Positions 24,001 to 33,373 of a stretch of 64,000 nucleotides of DNA are shown one piece after another. The stretch is from DASWHR01 sp036398095 (GTDB taxonomy: Bacteria; Actinomycetota; AC-67). The translations under genes were made by a program, and so were the position numbers. How positions within the stretch are numbered: the stretch's first letter is position 1; every line of letters starts with the position of its first letter. Under the pieces are notes generated by a model. The model was not told the origin of the DNA. It was given only the letters and a program-made list of their open reading frames with translations, and did not search any database. The stretch is from NCBI GenBank assembly GCA_036398095.1, contig DASWHR010000010.1, positions 1-64,000 on the forward strand. The letters are read 5' to 3'.

Positions 24001-26023
24001 CGATGGCGACGGGTCCGGCGCTGTTGTTGACCAGCGCCGACGACGGTTCGTTGCTCGCCCCCACGGTCGCCTCATTGTCGTGCAGGCCGCAGTCGTCGAA
24101 GTCGGTCGGGCTTTGGACGTGGATCGTGATGCTCGCGCCGGGCGCCAGCGTCGCGAACGAACACGTGAGCACGCCGCTCGCGATGCCGCAGCCCGGAACG
24201 GCCGGGTTGATCGTCCACGAGAACCCGGCGGGAAGCACATCGTGAACCGTCACGTTCTTGGCCGTTCCGGCACCGATGTTGGAGACCGTGATGTCGTAAG
24301 AGACGGTCTCCCCCGCGCTGACCTCAGGCGTCGTCGTGGACTTGAGCACCCGAACGTCCGGGCACCGAACCGTGATATCGGCCGAGTCCGACCCCGATCC
24401 GTCGTTGGTCGAGGTGAATCCCGCCGTGTTCGGCAACGTCCCGCACGAATCCGCGGTCGTCGGCGACACGACGTGCACACGCAGCGTCGCGCCGGCAGCC
24501 AGACTCGCCTGCGTACAGGTGAGCGTCGATCCGGCAATCCCGCACGTCGCGCCGGCCGAGGAGGACTCGATCGTCCATGCCATGCCGGAACGCTGCGGCA
24601 GCGAGTCGGAGATCACGACGCCCTTCGCCGCCCCGGCGCCGGTGTTGGTCACCTCGATGGTGAAGCCCACCTGACTTCCGGCGTCGACAACGGTCGCGTC
24701 GGCCGTCTTGACGATATCCAGCTCGGGACACCGCACCGTGAAGGTGACCTGGTTCGATTCGTTATCGTTTCGATCGGCGATCGCTTCGACGGCTGCGTCG
24801 ATACGGGCCCGGTTGGTGCGCACGCCGCACGATGCCGGCGTGGTCGTCGCGGTGATCGTCACGACGACGGTGTCCGGCTCGGCGCCGGTCGTGTTGCCGT
24901 CGCTCGCGGCCAAGGTTCCGACCGCGCAGGTGACGACGTTCCCGGCGCCGACGCTGCACGTTCCGGTCCCGCCCGCCGTGTTCGGGTCGACATCGAATGT
25001 CGCCGACACGCCGGTGAGCGAGTCGAGCAAGTCGTCGGTGATGACAACACCGGTGGCTTGCGCGATGCCGTCGTTGGTTCCGACGAGCGAGAAGGAGATC
25101 TGATCGCCCGCGTCGACGGTCTGCGTCGGCGGGGATTTGGTGATATGCACGTCGGGGCAGCGTGCCAGCGTCAGCGGCACCGGCTCGCCGACATCTTTGA
25201 GTTGCGAATTGAAGGACTCACCCGATGCACGCGTCTTCACCGAGAACTGCGCGAAGCCGGGACACCCCGGGAACTGTGAGCCGAAGATGGCACCCAGGCT
25301 GAGGGCCGCTTCCCCGAAACGCAGCGTATCGACGGTTCCGCCACCGAAGGGGGCGGCCGAGGGCCGCAGGACCGAAACACCGTTGACGTCGGCGCGCGCC
25401 GACCCCGCCGGCAGCGTCGCAAGGTTCCAGCTTCCCGACAGCGCGGTGCCGCTCCACGTGCGCACCTCGACGGTCGCTTCCTTGCCGCCCCCGTCGAAGT
25501 CGTAGACGACCAGAAGGTCACCGGCCGTTCGTTCCGGGATGACTGCGCCCTTGGAGTTGGTGACGGTCGTTACCTTCTGGTTGAACTCGAAGTTCGCGTG
25601 TGCGTCTCCCACGCCTTCGACCTCGAGCCGTTCGAAGCCGATGAACAGGTAGGCGTCGGTCGCCGTCACCGAGGTCGCGCCGTAGAAGCGAGTGAGATCG
25701 TCCTTCCCCGGAGGCTTGGGGCCATCGGTGAACGTCCATGTGTCGGGCGTTTCCTCTTTGGCGCCGCCGCCGAACACATCGTCGGTTGCCGAGTTGAAGG
25801 CGTCGTCCCCGCGCGAAACGGTTCCGGCGATGGTTGCCCAGTCCTTCGTCGCGCCGGTGATGGCCGGCACGAACGGGAACGCAAAATCACCGTCGATCTC
25901 GAATCCGCCGACGTGGCCGGCGGTTGCCGTGTGGCTCGCGAAGGACGAATTGGAATTCAACGATGGAAGGACTCCAACCAGCAGCAGCGAAACAACGAAT
26001 GCACGATAGACGCGCGTGCGCAT
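21056..26023 (-). CDS. Giant DUF11-repeat cell-surface protein
   Basis: The protein is 1655 residues from the ATG at 26023, preceded by GAGAGGGTGAG; 40 further upstream codons in the frame lack a signal. The signal peptide is AFVVSLLLVGVLPSLN, cleaved near SFASHTA. An N-terminal domain of about 280 residues (GDFAFPFVPAITGATKDWAT, FIGFERLEVEG) resembles those seen in DUF11 proteins that describe a binding surface. Eleven DUF11-like modules of about 110-120 residues follow, each starting C-P/A-x-[VIL]-x-I-x-K and containing a G-F-T-I-x-V-x-N-x-G strand and an N-A-T/T-x-T-N-D-G end. The C-terminus is LVPTGTGPAG, a hydrophobic helix, then RRKSGRSDA: sortase-like layout with LVPTG instead of LPXTG. 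It is probably displayed on the surface. Flanking terminators make it monocistronic. Confidence 0.88.
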   Translation of the reverse strand: MRTRVYRAFVVSLLLVGVLPSLNSNSSFASHTATAGHVGGFEIDGDFAFPFVPAITGATKDWATIAGTVSRGDDAFNSATDDVFGGGAKEETPDTWTFTDGPKPPGKDDLTRFYGATSVTATDAYLFIGFERLEVEGVGDAHANFEFNQKVTTVTNSKGAVIPERTAGDLLVVYDFDGGGKEATVEVRTWSGTALSGSWNLATLPAGSARADVNGVSVLRPSAAPFGGGTVDTLRFGEAALSLGAIFGSQFPGCPGFAQFSVKTRASGESFNSQLKDVGEPVPLTLARCPDVHITKSPPTQTVDAGDQISFSLVGTNDGIAQATGVVITDDLLDSLTGVSATFDVDPNTAGGTGTCSVGAGNVVTCAVGTLAASDGNTTGAEPDTVVVTITATTTPASCGVRTNRARIDAAVEAIADRNDNESNQVTFTVRCPELDIVKTADATVVDAGSQVGFTIEVTNTGAGAAKGVVISDSLPQRSGMAWTIESSSAGATCGIAGSTLTCTQASLAAGATLRVHVVSPTTADSCGTLPNTAGFTSTNDGSGSDSADITVRCPDVRVLKSTTTPEVSAGETVSYDITVSNIGAGTAKNVTVHDVLPAGFSWTINPAVPGCGIASGVLTCSFATLAPGASITIHVQSPTDFDDCGLHDNEATVGASNEPSSALVNNSAGPVAIVVNCADIDIDKTPDAPAVSAGQPIGFTLTITNHGSGSAFGVVVTDVLPAAAGLLWTVDAGSAAGSCVIAGGTLTCAIGTMSAGAVRTVHLISPTTPSSCGVVNNTGSVTTTNDGTDSSQASVRVDCPDLRIVKTADDSSVSAADTVGFSIAVHNDGPGSAFDVVMTDPLPGDFAWVISPAKAGCSIAGGTLTCTIGTMAAGTSFTVHVQAASDADDCGTYDNVASVHSSNAGDHHDRASLEVRCATVNILKVEDAAVVNAGDQIGFLLVISNTGDGDAYNVTVTDTLPSAAGLSWHIDGGSGAAACSIAGGVLSCSFGTMPFGAVRSVHISSATTAASCGTIDNSATVTASNDGTATDAATIQVRCADISIEKSADSGIVSAGDPVGFTVTVHNDGSGAAYDVTVSDPLPAAAGLTWTIDGGTAAGSCAIAGGTLACALGTMSAGATATVHVSSPTTFASCGTLQNTASVTTTNDGSDEASASIQVRCPSLRLVKTADDASVTAGDPIGFTITVFNDGPGSARDVVVSDPLPSGPGIAWSIDGGTAAGSCTITGGSLECDLGDMGPATSATVHVASATTGASCGTYDNTATASASNHADVTDSDATQVDCASIQIVKTADDAAVTAGEAIGFTITVRNDGAGEARGVTVTDTLPGNPGLSWTIDGGTAAASCSITSGTLTCSLGTMAPAAVATVHISSPTTGLTCGAIVNVAAVTTSNDGSAQANATIVVDCPVGINIVKEGPDLAHRGDTASYTMAVTTTTLTPLAQVAVTDPNCDAAPAFRLGDDGDGLLEVGETWIYTCDHIITATDPDPLPNTATATGVGNSVTVTDDDDHVVDLIAPDIDLNKTVSPVSGTFGTPVIYSYVVTNTGDTTLFDVLVTDDKLGTIGTVASLAAGAKATLTRSAVLGTTAITNIGTASGEDVLGLRVSDTDPATVTVVAGVRLVPTGTGPAGWLYGLMFLAGGAALVLLGRRKSGRSDA
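21175..25159 (-). repeat. Array of eleven DUF11-like modules
   Basis: The modules begin with CPDVHITK, CPELDIVK, CPDVRVLK, CADIDIDK, CPDLRIVK, CATVNILK, CADISIEK, CPSLRLVK, CASIQIVK, PVGINIVK and APDIDLNK, in order. Modules 2-9 are closest to one another (shared AGSTLTC/AGGTLTC, STATT and CGTLxNTA features, one paired Cys per end), pointing to expansion by internal duplication. The first and last two are divergent. Confidence 0.87.
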
Positions 26024-26175
26024 TGCACTCACCCTCTCTCCCACGAGCCTCATCCGCGTCGTCGCGGACGTTCTCGTTCCCGCTGTCATGGTCACGCGGA
26101 AATGGCCCCGACGGAATAGAGAGTTAGGCCCAAAGTCCTCCACGCATTGGGACTACGGAGACTCGAAATAGGCGA

Positions 26176-26200
26176 AGAGTCCCGCACGGAGCGGGACTCT
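26176..26200 (-). terminator. Terminator after hmgA
   Basis: AGAGTCCCGC (26176-26185) pairs perfectly with GCGGGACTCT (26191-26200) around a five-base loop, 29 bases after the hmgA stop. The minus-strand tail is TTCGCCTATTTCG. The rest of the gap up to the DUF11 gene start (26023) is that gene's leader. Confidence 0.8.
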
Positions 26201-26228
26201 CGTTTCCTATGCGGCGAAGCCGGTGCGG

Positions 26229-27338
26229 CTACTCGAAACCGTAGCCTTTCGCCCACGACGTCTCGTAGCCGTCGATCGCCGCCGCGAGCGCGGCGTCGTC
26301 GAGCGTCAGCGGTTTGACCGCTTCGACCATCACGGCAACTTCGTCGGCGAACTCCTTCGTCTTCGCCGCCTCAAGCGCCGGAGCTTGCGGGCCGTGATGA
26401 AGTCCCTGAGGGTGGATGGTCATCATTCCCGGAGTAATCCCGGCCCGCGAAAAGAACTGCCCCTCGTGGTAGAAGATCACTTCGTCGTTGTCGATGTTCG
26501 AGTGGAAGAATGGGACCCGCAGCGCGTCCGGGTCGCCCGTTTCGGTCGGCCGCGGCGCGAACGTGCATACCGCGAAACCGTCGTTCGCCCAGGTGCAGTG
26601 AACGCTCGGCGGCAGGTGATAGCGGGGCGAGACGACCGGCCGGAAGTCCTTGACGTTGAGCCGCATCGGACACAGGTCGCCTTGCCACCCGACGACGTCG
26701 AGCGGGTGGTAGGGATAGGTCAACGAGGTGTACGCGTTGTCGCGCTTGACACGCACCTCGAAGCGGCCCGGTTCGTCGTGCGGGTCGGGTTCGGGCGTCG
26801 CGATCACGCCGGGATCGAATTGCGCGTGACGGCCAAGCATCCCCCGGTCGGGGATGTGGAACTCCCCGGCGCCTTCGATGACGAGCAAGAACAGCTCTTC
26901 GTCGGGCACGAAGCGATGCGTCGTCCCCTTCGGGACGATCAAGTAGTCGCCGGACTCGAACGTCAGCGGTCCGTAGTCGGTTTCCATCGTGCCCCGGCCG
27001 CGGTGCACGAAATAGCACACGTCCCCATCGGCGTCCCGCAAGAAGTACGGCATCGGATCGCTGCGACGCGACACGTACAGGGCGCAGTCGTCGCTGAACG
27101 CGATCCGCTGCCACATCCCGGCCGCATCGGTCATGTCCTGCGGCTTCAGAGCCGCGACGTCGATGGCTCGCGGCCGAAGCGGCCCGTCGATTGCGACCCA
27201 CGCGGTCGGCGGGTGCGTGCGATACAGGTGACTCGCACGGCCTTCGAACGCCTCGCGGCCGTGTTCTTCTTCGTAGGTGCCCTCGGGAAGCCCGACGTGC
27301 GCCTGCTTGGTGATGCGTCCCTTCGACAGCGGAAACAT
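26229..27338 (-). CDS. hmgA: Homogentisate 1,2-dioxygenase
   Basis: The protein is 369 residues, a two-cupin iron dioxygenase that opens the ring of homogentisate to maleylacetoacetate in tyrosine degradation. Recognisable parts are VPKGTTHRFVPDEELFLLVI and GEFHIPDRGMLGRHAQFDPG in the first cupin; the second has DEVIFYHEGQFFSRAGI, TIHPQGLHHGPQ (conserved His pair) and CTFAPRP. It is shorter than proteobacterial or human enzymes (about 430-445) but similar to the compact actinobacterial form. AGGGAGGG precedes the ATG. It lies 17 bases after hppD, so the two consecutive steps are one operon. Maleylacetoacetate isomerase and fumarylacetoacetase are not in the window. Confidence 0.93.
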   Translation of the reverse strand: MFPLSKGRITKQAHVGLPEGTYEEEHGREAFEGRASHLYRTHPPTAWVAIDGPLRPRAIDVAALKPQDMTDAAGMWQRIAFSDDCALYVSRRSDPMPYFLRDADGDVCYFVHRGRGTMETDYGPLTFESGDYLIVPKGTTHRFVPDEELFLLVIEGAGEFHIPDRGMLGRHAQFDPGVIATPEPDPHDEPGRFEVRVKRDNAYTSLTYPYHPLDVVGWQGDLCPMRLNVKDFRPVVSPRYHLPPSVHCTWANDGFAVCTFAPRPTETGDPDALRVPFFHSNIDNDEVIFYHEGQFFSRAGITPGMMTIHPQGLHHGPQAPALEAAKTKEFADEVAVMVEAVKPLTLDDAALAAAIDGYETSWAKGYGFE

Positions 27339-27355
27339 TCGCCCTCCCTAGAGCC

Positions 27356-28447
27356 CTAGAGCGTCCCGCGCAGCTCTTGCTCGCGCTCGATCGCCTCGAA
27401 CAGGGCCTTGAAGTTGCCGAGGCCGAAGCCGCGGGATCCGTGCCGCTCGATCACTTCGAAGAACACCGTCGGGCGGTCCATCACCGGCTTGGTAAATATC
27501 TGGAGCAGGTAGCCGTCCTCGTCGCGGTCGGCCAGGATCGACAATCGCTTCAACGCTTCGATATCGACTTTGGTCAGGTCGGCGAAGCGGTGCGCGACCT
27601 CTTCGTAGTAGGCGTCGGGCACACGTAGGAATTCGATGCCCCGATCCCGCAGGTCCGAGACCGTGGCGACGATGTCGTTGGTGAGCAGCGCCACGTGCTG
27701 AACGCCGGCGCTGCCGTAGAAGTCGAGGTACTCGTCGATCTGCGAGCGCTTCTTCCCTTCGGCCGGCTCGTTGATAGGGAACTTGACCCGGCCCGAGCCG
27801 TCCCACATCACCTTCGACATCAGGGCCGTGTATTCGGTCGAGATCTGATCGTCGCGGAAGTGGACGAGGTTCTGGAAGCCCATCACGCGCGCGTAGTAGT
27901 CGGCCCACACGTTCATCTTCCCCATTTCGACGTTGCCGACGACGTGGTCGATGATCTTGAGCCCGCCCTCGGCACGCGGGTCGTCGACGGCGGAAAACCC
28001 GGGCAGAAACGGCCCCCCGTACTCCTCGCGTTGGATCAGCGAATGGACGGTCTCGCCGTACGTGCCGATCGCGGCCCGGACGACCTTGCCGTGCTCGTCC
28101 TCTGAGATCTGCGGCGAGTGCACGTCGATCGCTCCCCGTTCGAGGGCAACCCGGTATGCCTCCTCGGCGTCGGGAACGCGAAGCGCGATGTCGCGAACGC
28201 CGTCTCCGTGACGCGCGACGTGCGCGGCAACCGGCGACGAGGGGCCCAGTGAGCCGGTGATCGCGAAACGAATCTTTCCCTGCTGCAGCACCCGCGTCGT
28301 CCGATCGCGAACCCCGGTCTCCAATCCCGCGAATGCCACCTCGCGGAAACCGAGCGCTCGCGTGTAATAGTAGGCGGCCTGCTTGGCGTTTCCGGTCCAG
28401 AATTCGATGTGATCGATTCCGAGTACGGGAAATGCGTCATCGGTCAT
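27356..28447 (-). CDS. hppD: 4-hydroxyphenylpyruvate dioxygenase
   Basis: The protein is 363 residues of two VOC domains. The Fe(II) ligands are His168 (IIDHVVGNV), His251 (GVQHVALLTNDI) and Glu331 (VFFEVIERHG). The C-terminal gate helix GFGLGNFKALFEAIE is present. It converts 4-hydroxyphenylpyruvate to homogentisate, the substrate of the next gene. The start is supported by GGAGGTGAC. It is probably the promoter-proximal gene of hppD-hmgA and lies 85 bases beyond the spoVS stop in the same direction. Confidence 0.97.
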   Translation of the reverse strand: MTDDAFPVLGIDHIEFWTGNAKQAAYYYTRALGFREVAFAGLETGVRDRTTRVLQQGKIRFAITGSLGPSSPVAAHVARHGDGVRDIALRVPDAEEAYRVALERGAIDVHSPQISEDEHGKVVRAAIGTYGETVHSLIQREEYGGPFLPGFSAVDDPRAEGGLKIIDHVVGNVEMGKMNVWADYYARVMGFQNLVHFRDDQISTEYTALMSKVMWDGSGRVKFPINEPAEGKKRSQIDEYLDFYGSAGVQHVALLTNDIVATVSDLRDRGIEFLRVPDAYYEEVAHRFADLTKVDIEALKRLSILADRDEDGYLLQIFTKPVMDRPTVFFEVIERHGSRGFGLGNFKALFEAIEREQELRGTL

Positions 28448-28532
28448 GACGAGTCACCTCCATGATCGATCGAAGCGTATCACCGGCCGGCAGCCACACC
28501 CGGGCGAACTCGGGCCGTCGGGGCTGATGCGG

Positions 28533-28853
28533 TCAGACCTGCGGAGCGGCAACCGCTGCCGCAGCGTCCTTCGCGGGCATCGCGTCCGTGCGATTCCGGT
28601 CCAGCACCGAAAGGCAGATGGCCGTGCGTCCTTCGCCACCGATCTCGATGTCTTTGAACGCGGGAATGCACACCGGGTCGATACCATCTTCGGACACGAA
28701 CGAGCGGGCGATGGCGATCGCCTTGACGGCTTGGTTGAGCGCTCCGGCGCCGATCACTTGCACATCCACGTAGCCGCGCTCGCGCAGGATCCCTGCGATC
28801 GCCCCGGCCACGGAATTCGGACTCGACTTGGCCGAGACCTTGAGAAGTTCCAC
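28533..28853 (-). CDS. spoVS: SpoVS-family (Alba-like) protein
   Basis: The protein is 106 residues from a GTG. It has the full SpoVS signature: LLKVSAKSSPNSVAGAIAG, VDVQVIGAGALNQAVKAIAI and IGGEGRTAICLSV. The core is normally 86 residues; a 20-residue Ala-rich tail is extra. SpoVS is an Alba-fold, nucleic-acid-binding protein, known from Bacillus sporulation but widespread in non-sporulating phyla. It follows rny by 123 bases; that leader carries two direct repeats of GGACGTCGGA about 20 bases apart. Neighbourhood with RNase Y suggests an RNA- or nucleoid-related role, which is inference. Confidence 0.95.
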   Translation of the reverse strand: MELLKVSAKSSPNSVAGAIAGILRERGYVDVQVIGAGALNQAVKAIAIARSFVSEDGIDPVCIPAFKDIEIGGEGRTAICLSVLDRNRTDAMPAKDAAAAVAAPQV

Positions 28854-28976
28854 GGGTTGGGCCCCTCTACTCCGACGTCCTGGTTTTTGTCCGACGTCCC
28901 GACCTCAGTCTCCAATGGTTGCGTCGGATTGTCCACCGTTGTCCGAATCTTTTTTTTGCTGCCGGGGGGCGGCCGG

Positions 28977-30560
28977 CTACTTGGCGAATTCCGTCGAGCG
29001 TGTTTCTCGGACGACCGTGATCTTGATCTGTCCCGGGTACTGGAGTTCCTCCTCGATGCGCTTGGCGATGTCTCGTGCCAGAACCTGACAGGACAGATCG
29101 TCGAGCGACTCGGGCTCGACCATGACCCGGACTTCGCGGCCCGCCTGCATAGCGAACGTCTTTTCTACCCCTGGGTAGGATGTGCAAATCTCCTCCAGCT
29201 TCTCCAAACGCTTGACGTAGTTTTCGAGCGTCTCGCGTCGCGCACCGGGGCGTCCGCCGGAGATCTGGTCGGCCGTCTGGGACAGCACCGCCTCAATTGT
29301 TCGTTGCTCGACCTCGCCGTGATGCGACTCGATCGCGTGAACGACCTCGTCGGGCTCTTTCAACCGGCGCGCAAGTTCGGCGCCGATGAGCGCGTGGGAT
29401 CCTTCCACCTCGTGGGTGACGGCCTTGCCGATGTCGTGCATCAGGCCGCATCGCTTCACCATCTGCACTTGGTCGGGCGTCAACCCCAGCTCGGCCCCCA
29501 TCATGCCGGCGAGATGCGCCGTCTCGATGAGATGCTTGAGCACGTTCTGGCCGTAGGACGTTCGATATTGCAGCCGCCCCAGAACTCGGATCAGCTCTGG
29601 GTGCATATCGGTGATTCCCACGTCGAGAACGGCGGCTTCACCGGCTTTGCGGATCTGCTCTTCGACGTCGCCGGACGCGCGCTCGTAGACCTCTTCGATC
29701 CGTGCGGGATGGATCCGTCCGTCGGCGACGAGCTTTTCGAGGGTGATCCGTCCGACCTCGCGGCGAACCGGATCGAAGCACGAGAGCAGGACGGCCTCGG
29801 GCGTGTCGTCGATGATGATGTTCACGCCGGTGACCGATTCGAACGCCCGAATGTTGCGGCCTTCGCGGCCGATGATCCGTCCCTTCATGTCGTCGCTGGG
29901 AAGAGACAACACGGCGACAGTCGACTCGGCGGTCTGTTCGCTGGCGAGGCGCTGAATCGCGAGGGTGATGATGCGGCGGGCACGGACTTCGGCCTCTTCC
30001 CGGGCGCGCGTCTCGAGCTCACGGACGGTGGCCATCGCCTCGCGCTTCGCGTCGTCTTCGATCCGCTTCATCAAGACGGCTTTTGCTTCGGCGGACGTCA
30101 TCGCGGCGACTCGTTCGTATTGGTGGTCGAGATCGCCGGCACGAGCGGCGATGTCCTGGGAACGGCGATCGAGTGCTTCACGCTCTTGCCGGAGCGACTC
30201 CTCGCGCTGCTCGAGCAGACGACCCCGGTCGGCGAGCGAGATGGCCTGCCGATCCAAGTCTTCCTCGCGGGCCTGCAGGTGCTGCTCACGCTGCTCGAAT
30301 CTGCTTTCGCGTCGCTCCAGGTCGGTTCGGCGGCTCTTGATGTCGGCTTCTGCATCCTCGCGAAGGCGGAGCACCTCGTCCTTACCGACGACGAGGGCTT
30401 CGCGACGGGCGCGCTCGACCTCCTTGTCGGCGTCGGCGAGCAGGTCGCGGGCCTTTGCCTCGGCGGTCGACACCATGGCAAGACCGGCTCGGTGACGGAT
30501 GAAGTACCCGATGCCGCCTCCGACGATGAGCCCAATCAGGACTCCGATCGCGAGAGACAT
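28977..30560 (-). CDS. rny: Ribonuclease Y
   Basis: The protein is 527 residues from the ATG at 30560 with AGAGGAA upstream; the open frame continues 44 codons without RNase Y similarity. It has an N-terminal membrane helix (SLAIGVLIGLIVGGGIGYFI), a long coiled coil (about 30-210, rich in E/R/A), a KH domain with KGRIIGREGRNIRAFE (226-241) and an HD domain with catalytic HD at 375-376 (LMHDIGKA). It is a membrane-anchored endoribonuclease that starts mRNA decay. The 364 bases between it and recX hold its leader and promoter and no other gene. Confidence 0.97.
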   Translation of the reverse strand: MSLAIGVLIGLIVGGGIGYFIRHRAGLAMVSTAEAKARDLLADADKEVERARREALVVGKDEVLRLREDAEADIKSRRTDLERRESRFEQREQHLQAREEDLDRQAISLADRGRLLEQREESLRQEREALDRRSQDIAARAGDLDHQYERVAAMTSAEAKAVLMKRIEDDAKREAMATVRELETRAREEAEVRARRIITLAIQRLASEQTAESTVAVLSLPSDDMKGRIIGREGRNIRAFESVTGVNIIIDDTPEAVLLSCFDPVRREVGRITLEKLVADGRIHPARIEEVYERASGDVEEQIRKAGEAAVLDVGITDMHPELIRVLGRLQYRTSYGQNVLKHLIETAHLAGMMGAELGLTPDQVQMVKRCGLMHDIGKAVTHEVEGSHALIGAELARRLKEPDEVVHAIESHHGEVEQRTIEAVLSQTADQISGGRPGARRETLENYVKRLEKLEEICTSYPGVEKTFAMQAGREVRVMVEPESLDDLSCQVLARDIAKRIEEELQYPGQIKITVVRETRSTEFAK

Positions 30561-30924
30561 GGCAGTTCCTCTCTTCACAACGACCGGACGTTCGAGCCCG
30601 GCCGGTTCATGGTCGGTGGGATCGGTGCGGCATCCCGCCGAAATGCACGGCGTGCTCGATCGGAGTGCGGTTCCCCGCCGGGATAGCGACACTGCGAACC
30701 CGTCTGGGCTCGCGACGAAGCGGACGCTGCGTTTTCGCAGGTCCTAGGGAGTTTCGGCCCTCGTCATCGTCGTTGTTCGCGCCGCCTGTCCGGATCGTTT
30801 GAAGGAATTGGTTAGTTTTCGGGTTTCCGCATTCACAACCGAGCAATTCCGATCCTAGCACCGCGAGGTTTTCCCACTCAAGGGACCCCGCTCAAGAATA
30901 GGAACACGCCGCGGAAGATGCGTC
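30561..30924. other. Intergenic region between recX and rny
   Basis: This 364-base gap contains no ORF that I can support. The part nearest rny is GC-rich and probably its 5' leader. Around 30780-30850 the composition becomes distinctly AT-richer, compatible with the rny promoter, but no confident -35/-10 pair can be named. No terminator hairpin follows recX. Confidence 0.5.
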
Positions 30925-31512
30925 CTAAATGTCGGTCTCGGCGACATCCTTCGACAGTTCCGAAGCGAGCCGGAAGACGATCTCGGCGGGATAGCCCCGT
31001 CGGGCCAGCGCGCCGGCAAGTCGGCGGTAGCGCACGTCGGGGGGGTGGGAGGCGAGGCTCCGGGCGCGCTTGGCGGCAAAGACGCGGGCGCGGGCTTCCT
31101 CATCTTCGGGGGAAACCGTCGCTGCCTGGGCCGCGACGTCGGGCGCGATCCCCTTCGTTCGCAGGCGCATCCGGATCGCCGCCGACCCGTAGCCCCGCCG
31201 CTCGGCGGCCTCGGCCGCGAACGCCTCGGCGAAGCGCGTGTCGCTGAGCAAGTTCTTGGACCGGAACTCTTCGACGACGACGGCGATGGTCTCGGCGTCG
31301 TGTCCCCGCTTGCGGAGCGCCTGGCGAACCTCGGCCTCGGAGCGCTCCCGGGTCGTAAGCATCCGCAGCACGATCTCGCTCGCCGCGCGGCGCCGTTGCT
31401 CGGGCGTCGAGTCGGCTTCGGCCGGCCAGGTGCCGCCGCGCGTGCCACTCCGCCGGCGGGAGGAAGAGGACGGGGAGGCGGGTGCCTCCCCGTCGCCCGG
31501 CTTTTCGCTCAT
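30925..31512 (-). CDS. recX: RecX regulator of RecA
   Basis: The protein is 195 residues from the ATG at 31512. It shows RecX triple-helix repeats: AASEIVLRMLTTRERSEAEV, RQALRKRGHDAETIAVVV, LLSDTRFAEAFAAEAAERRG, GIAPDVAAQA and DVRYRRLAGALARRGYP. RecX caps RecA filaments and inhibits strand exchange. It starts 35 bases after the recA stop, the usual recA-recX order, so it is probably coinduced by DNA damage. The N-terminal 35 residues are a low-complexity Ser/Arg/Gly tail outside the family core. Confidence 0.94.
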   Translation of the reverse strand: MSEKPGDGEAPASPSSSSRRRSGTRGGTWPAEADSTPEQRRRAASEIVLRMLTTRERSEAEVRQALRKRGHDAETIAVVVEEFRSKNLLSDTRFAEAFAAEAAERRGYGSAAIRMRLRTKGIAPDVAAQAATVSPEDEEARARVFAAKRARSLASHPPDVRYRRLAGALARRGYPAEIVFRLASELSKDVAETDI

Positions 31513-31547
31513 GCCGCCTTCCCCAGGTGCGCGAGCGGTGGGCCGGA

Positions 31548-32627
<1,080 letters not shown>

Positions 32628-32721
32628 CTGGCTCTCTCCTTTTCCCTGTCTTCGAACGGAACTGATGCTAGACCGGGCCGCCGACATAATCACAGGCGTG
32701 TGGTTCGGTGGGAACTCTAGG

Positions 32722-32735
32722 CGAACACCTGTTCG
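32722..32735 (-). promoter_or_regulatory. LexA operator upstream of recA
   Basis: CGAACACCTGTTCG is identical to the operator before the LysM gene (8144) and matches CGAAC-N4-GTTCG. It is 95-108 bases before the recA start on the minus strand. Confidence 0.92.
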
Positions 32736-32812
32736 GAGTCAACGACGCCGGGACCTACGCTACTGCCCCGTTGAGACATGGTCCCGTCCGGGAAGATCGA
32801 GCGAAACGGCGC

Positions 32813-33373
32813 TCACCCCAGGAAGGGCGCGAACGCGATCCGCTCGTAGCGGGGCGCGGGCCGGCCGAGGTGCGAGCGGAAGATCGACAGGCCATCGGCC
32901 GAGAATGGAACCGGCCCGACCGAGACCGCGCCGAAGTCGATCCGGCCGGGAGCCGGAAGCCGTGCCAGGGTCACGTGTGGTCTGAACGGCCGGGCCTCGG
33001 ATTCGAAGCCGAGCGGCTCGAGCACTCGGGAGACGGCAGCGGCGATCCCGGTCATGGCCGCGACGTCGCCGCCGAGTCCAGCCCACAGCACGCGCGCGCG
33101 ACGCGCCGACGGAAAGGCGCCGAGCCCTTCCAGGCGCAGCGAAACCGGCGCCCACGGCGCAGCCGCCGCCGTGACCGCATCGACGACCGCGTCCGCTGCG
33201 GATGTTTCACCCAAGAACGCGACCGTGGCGTGGAGATTCTCGGCCGGTACCCAGCGCGGGCCGATACCAGTGCCGAGACGGGGGGCGATTCGCGGCGTGA
33301 GCGCCTCGATCGCGCGCGCCGCAGCGGCGCGCACCTCGTCGGGCAGCGCCACCGCGACGAATAACCGCGTTAC
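32813..33373 (-). CDS. thpR: RNA 2',3'-cyclic phosphodiesterase (2'-5' RNA ligase family)
   Basis: The protein is about 186 residues of the 2H phosphoesterase fold. Both HxT-type motifs are present: NLHATVAFLG and RPHVTLARLP. It hydrolyses 2',3'-cyclic phosphates on RNA ends in vitro. The family normally begins M-R-L-F-V-A-V. Here the aligned start codons are GTA-ACG-CGG, placed directly after a strong GGAGGTCTC, and neither GTA nor ACG is a standard start. The nearest standard start in frame is the GTG at 33352, which would cut into the first strand. The region overlaps the cinA stop by 4 bases. The start should be treated as unresolved. Confidence 0.88.
   Translation of the reverse strand, partial: VTRLFVAVALPDEVRAAAARAIEALTPRIAPRLGTGIGPRWVPAENLHATVAFLGETSAADAVVDAVTAAAAPWAPVSLRLEGLGAFPSARRARVLWAGLGGDVAAMTGIAAAVSRVLEPLGFESEARPFRPHVTLARLPAPGRIDFGAVSVGPVPFSADGLSIFRSHLGRPAPRYERIAFAPFLG

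Noticed and set aside
28533..28853. SpoVS as evidence for sporulation
   Set aside because: SpoVS is common in non-sporulating bacteria and no other sporulation gene is seen here.
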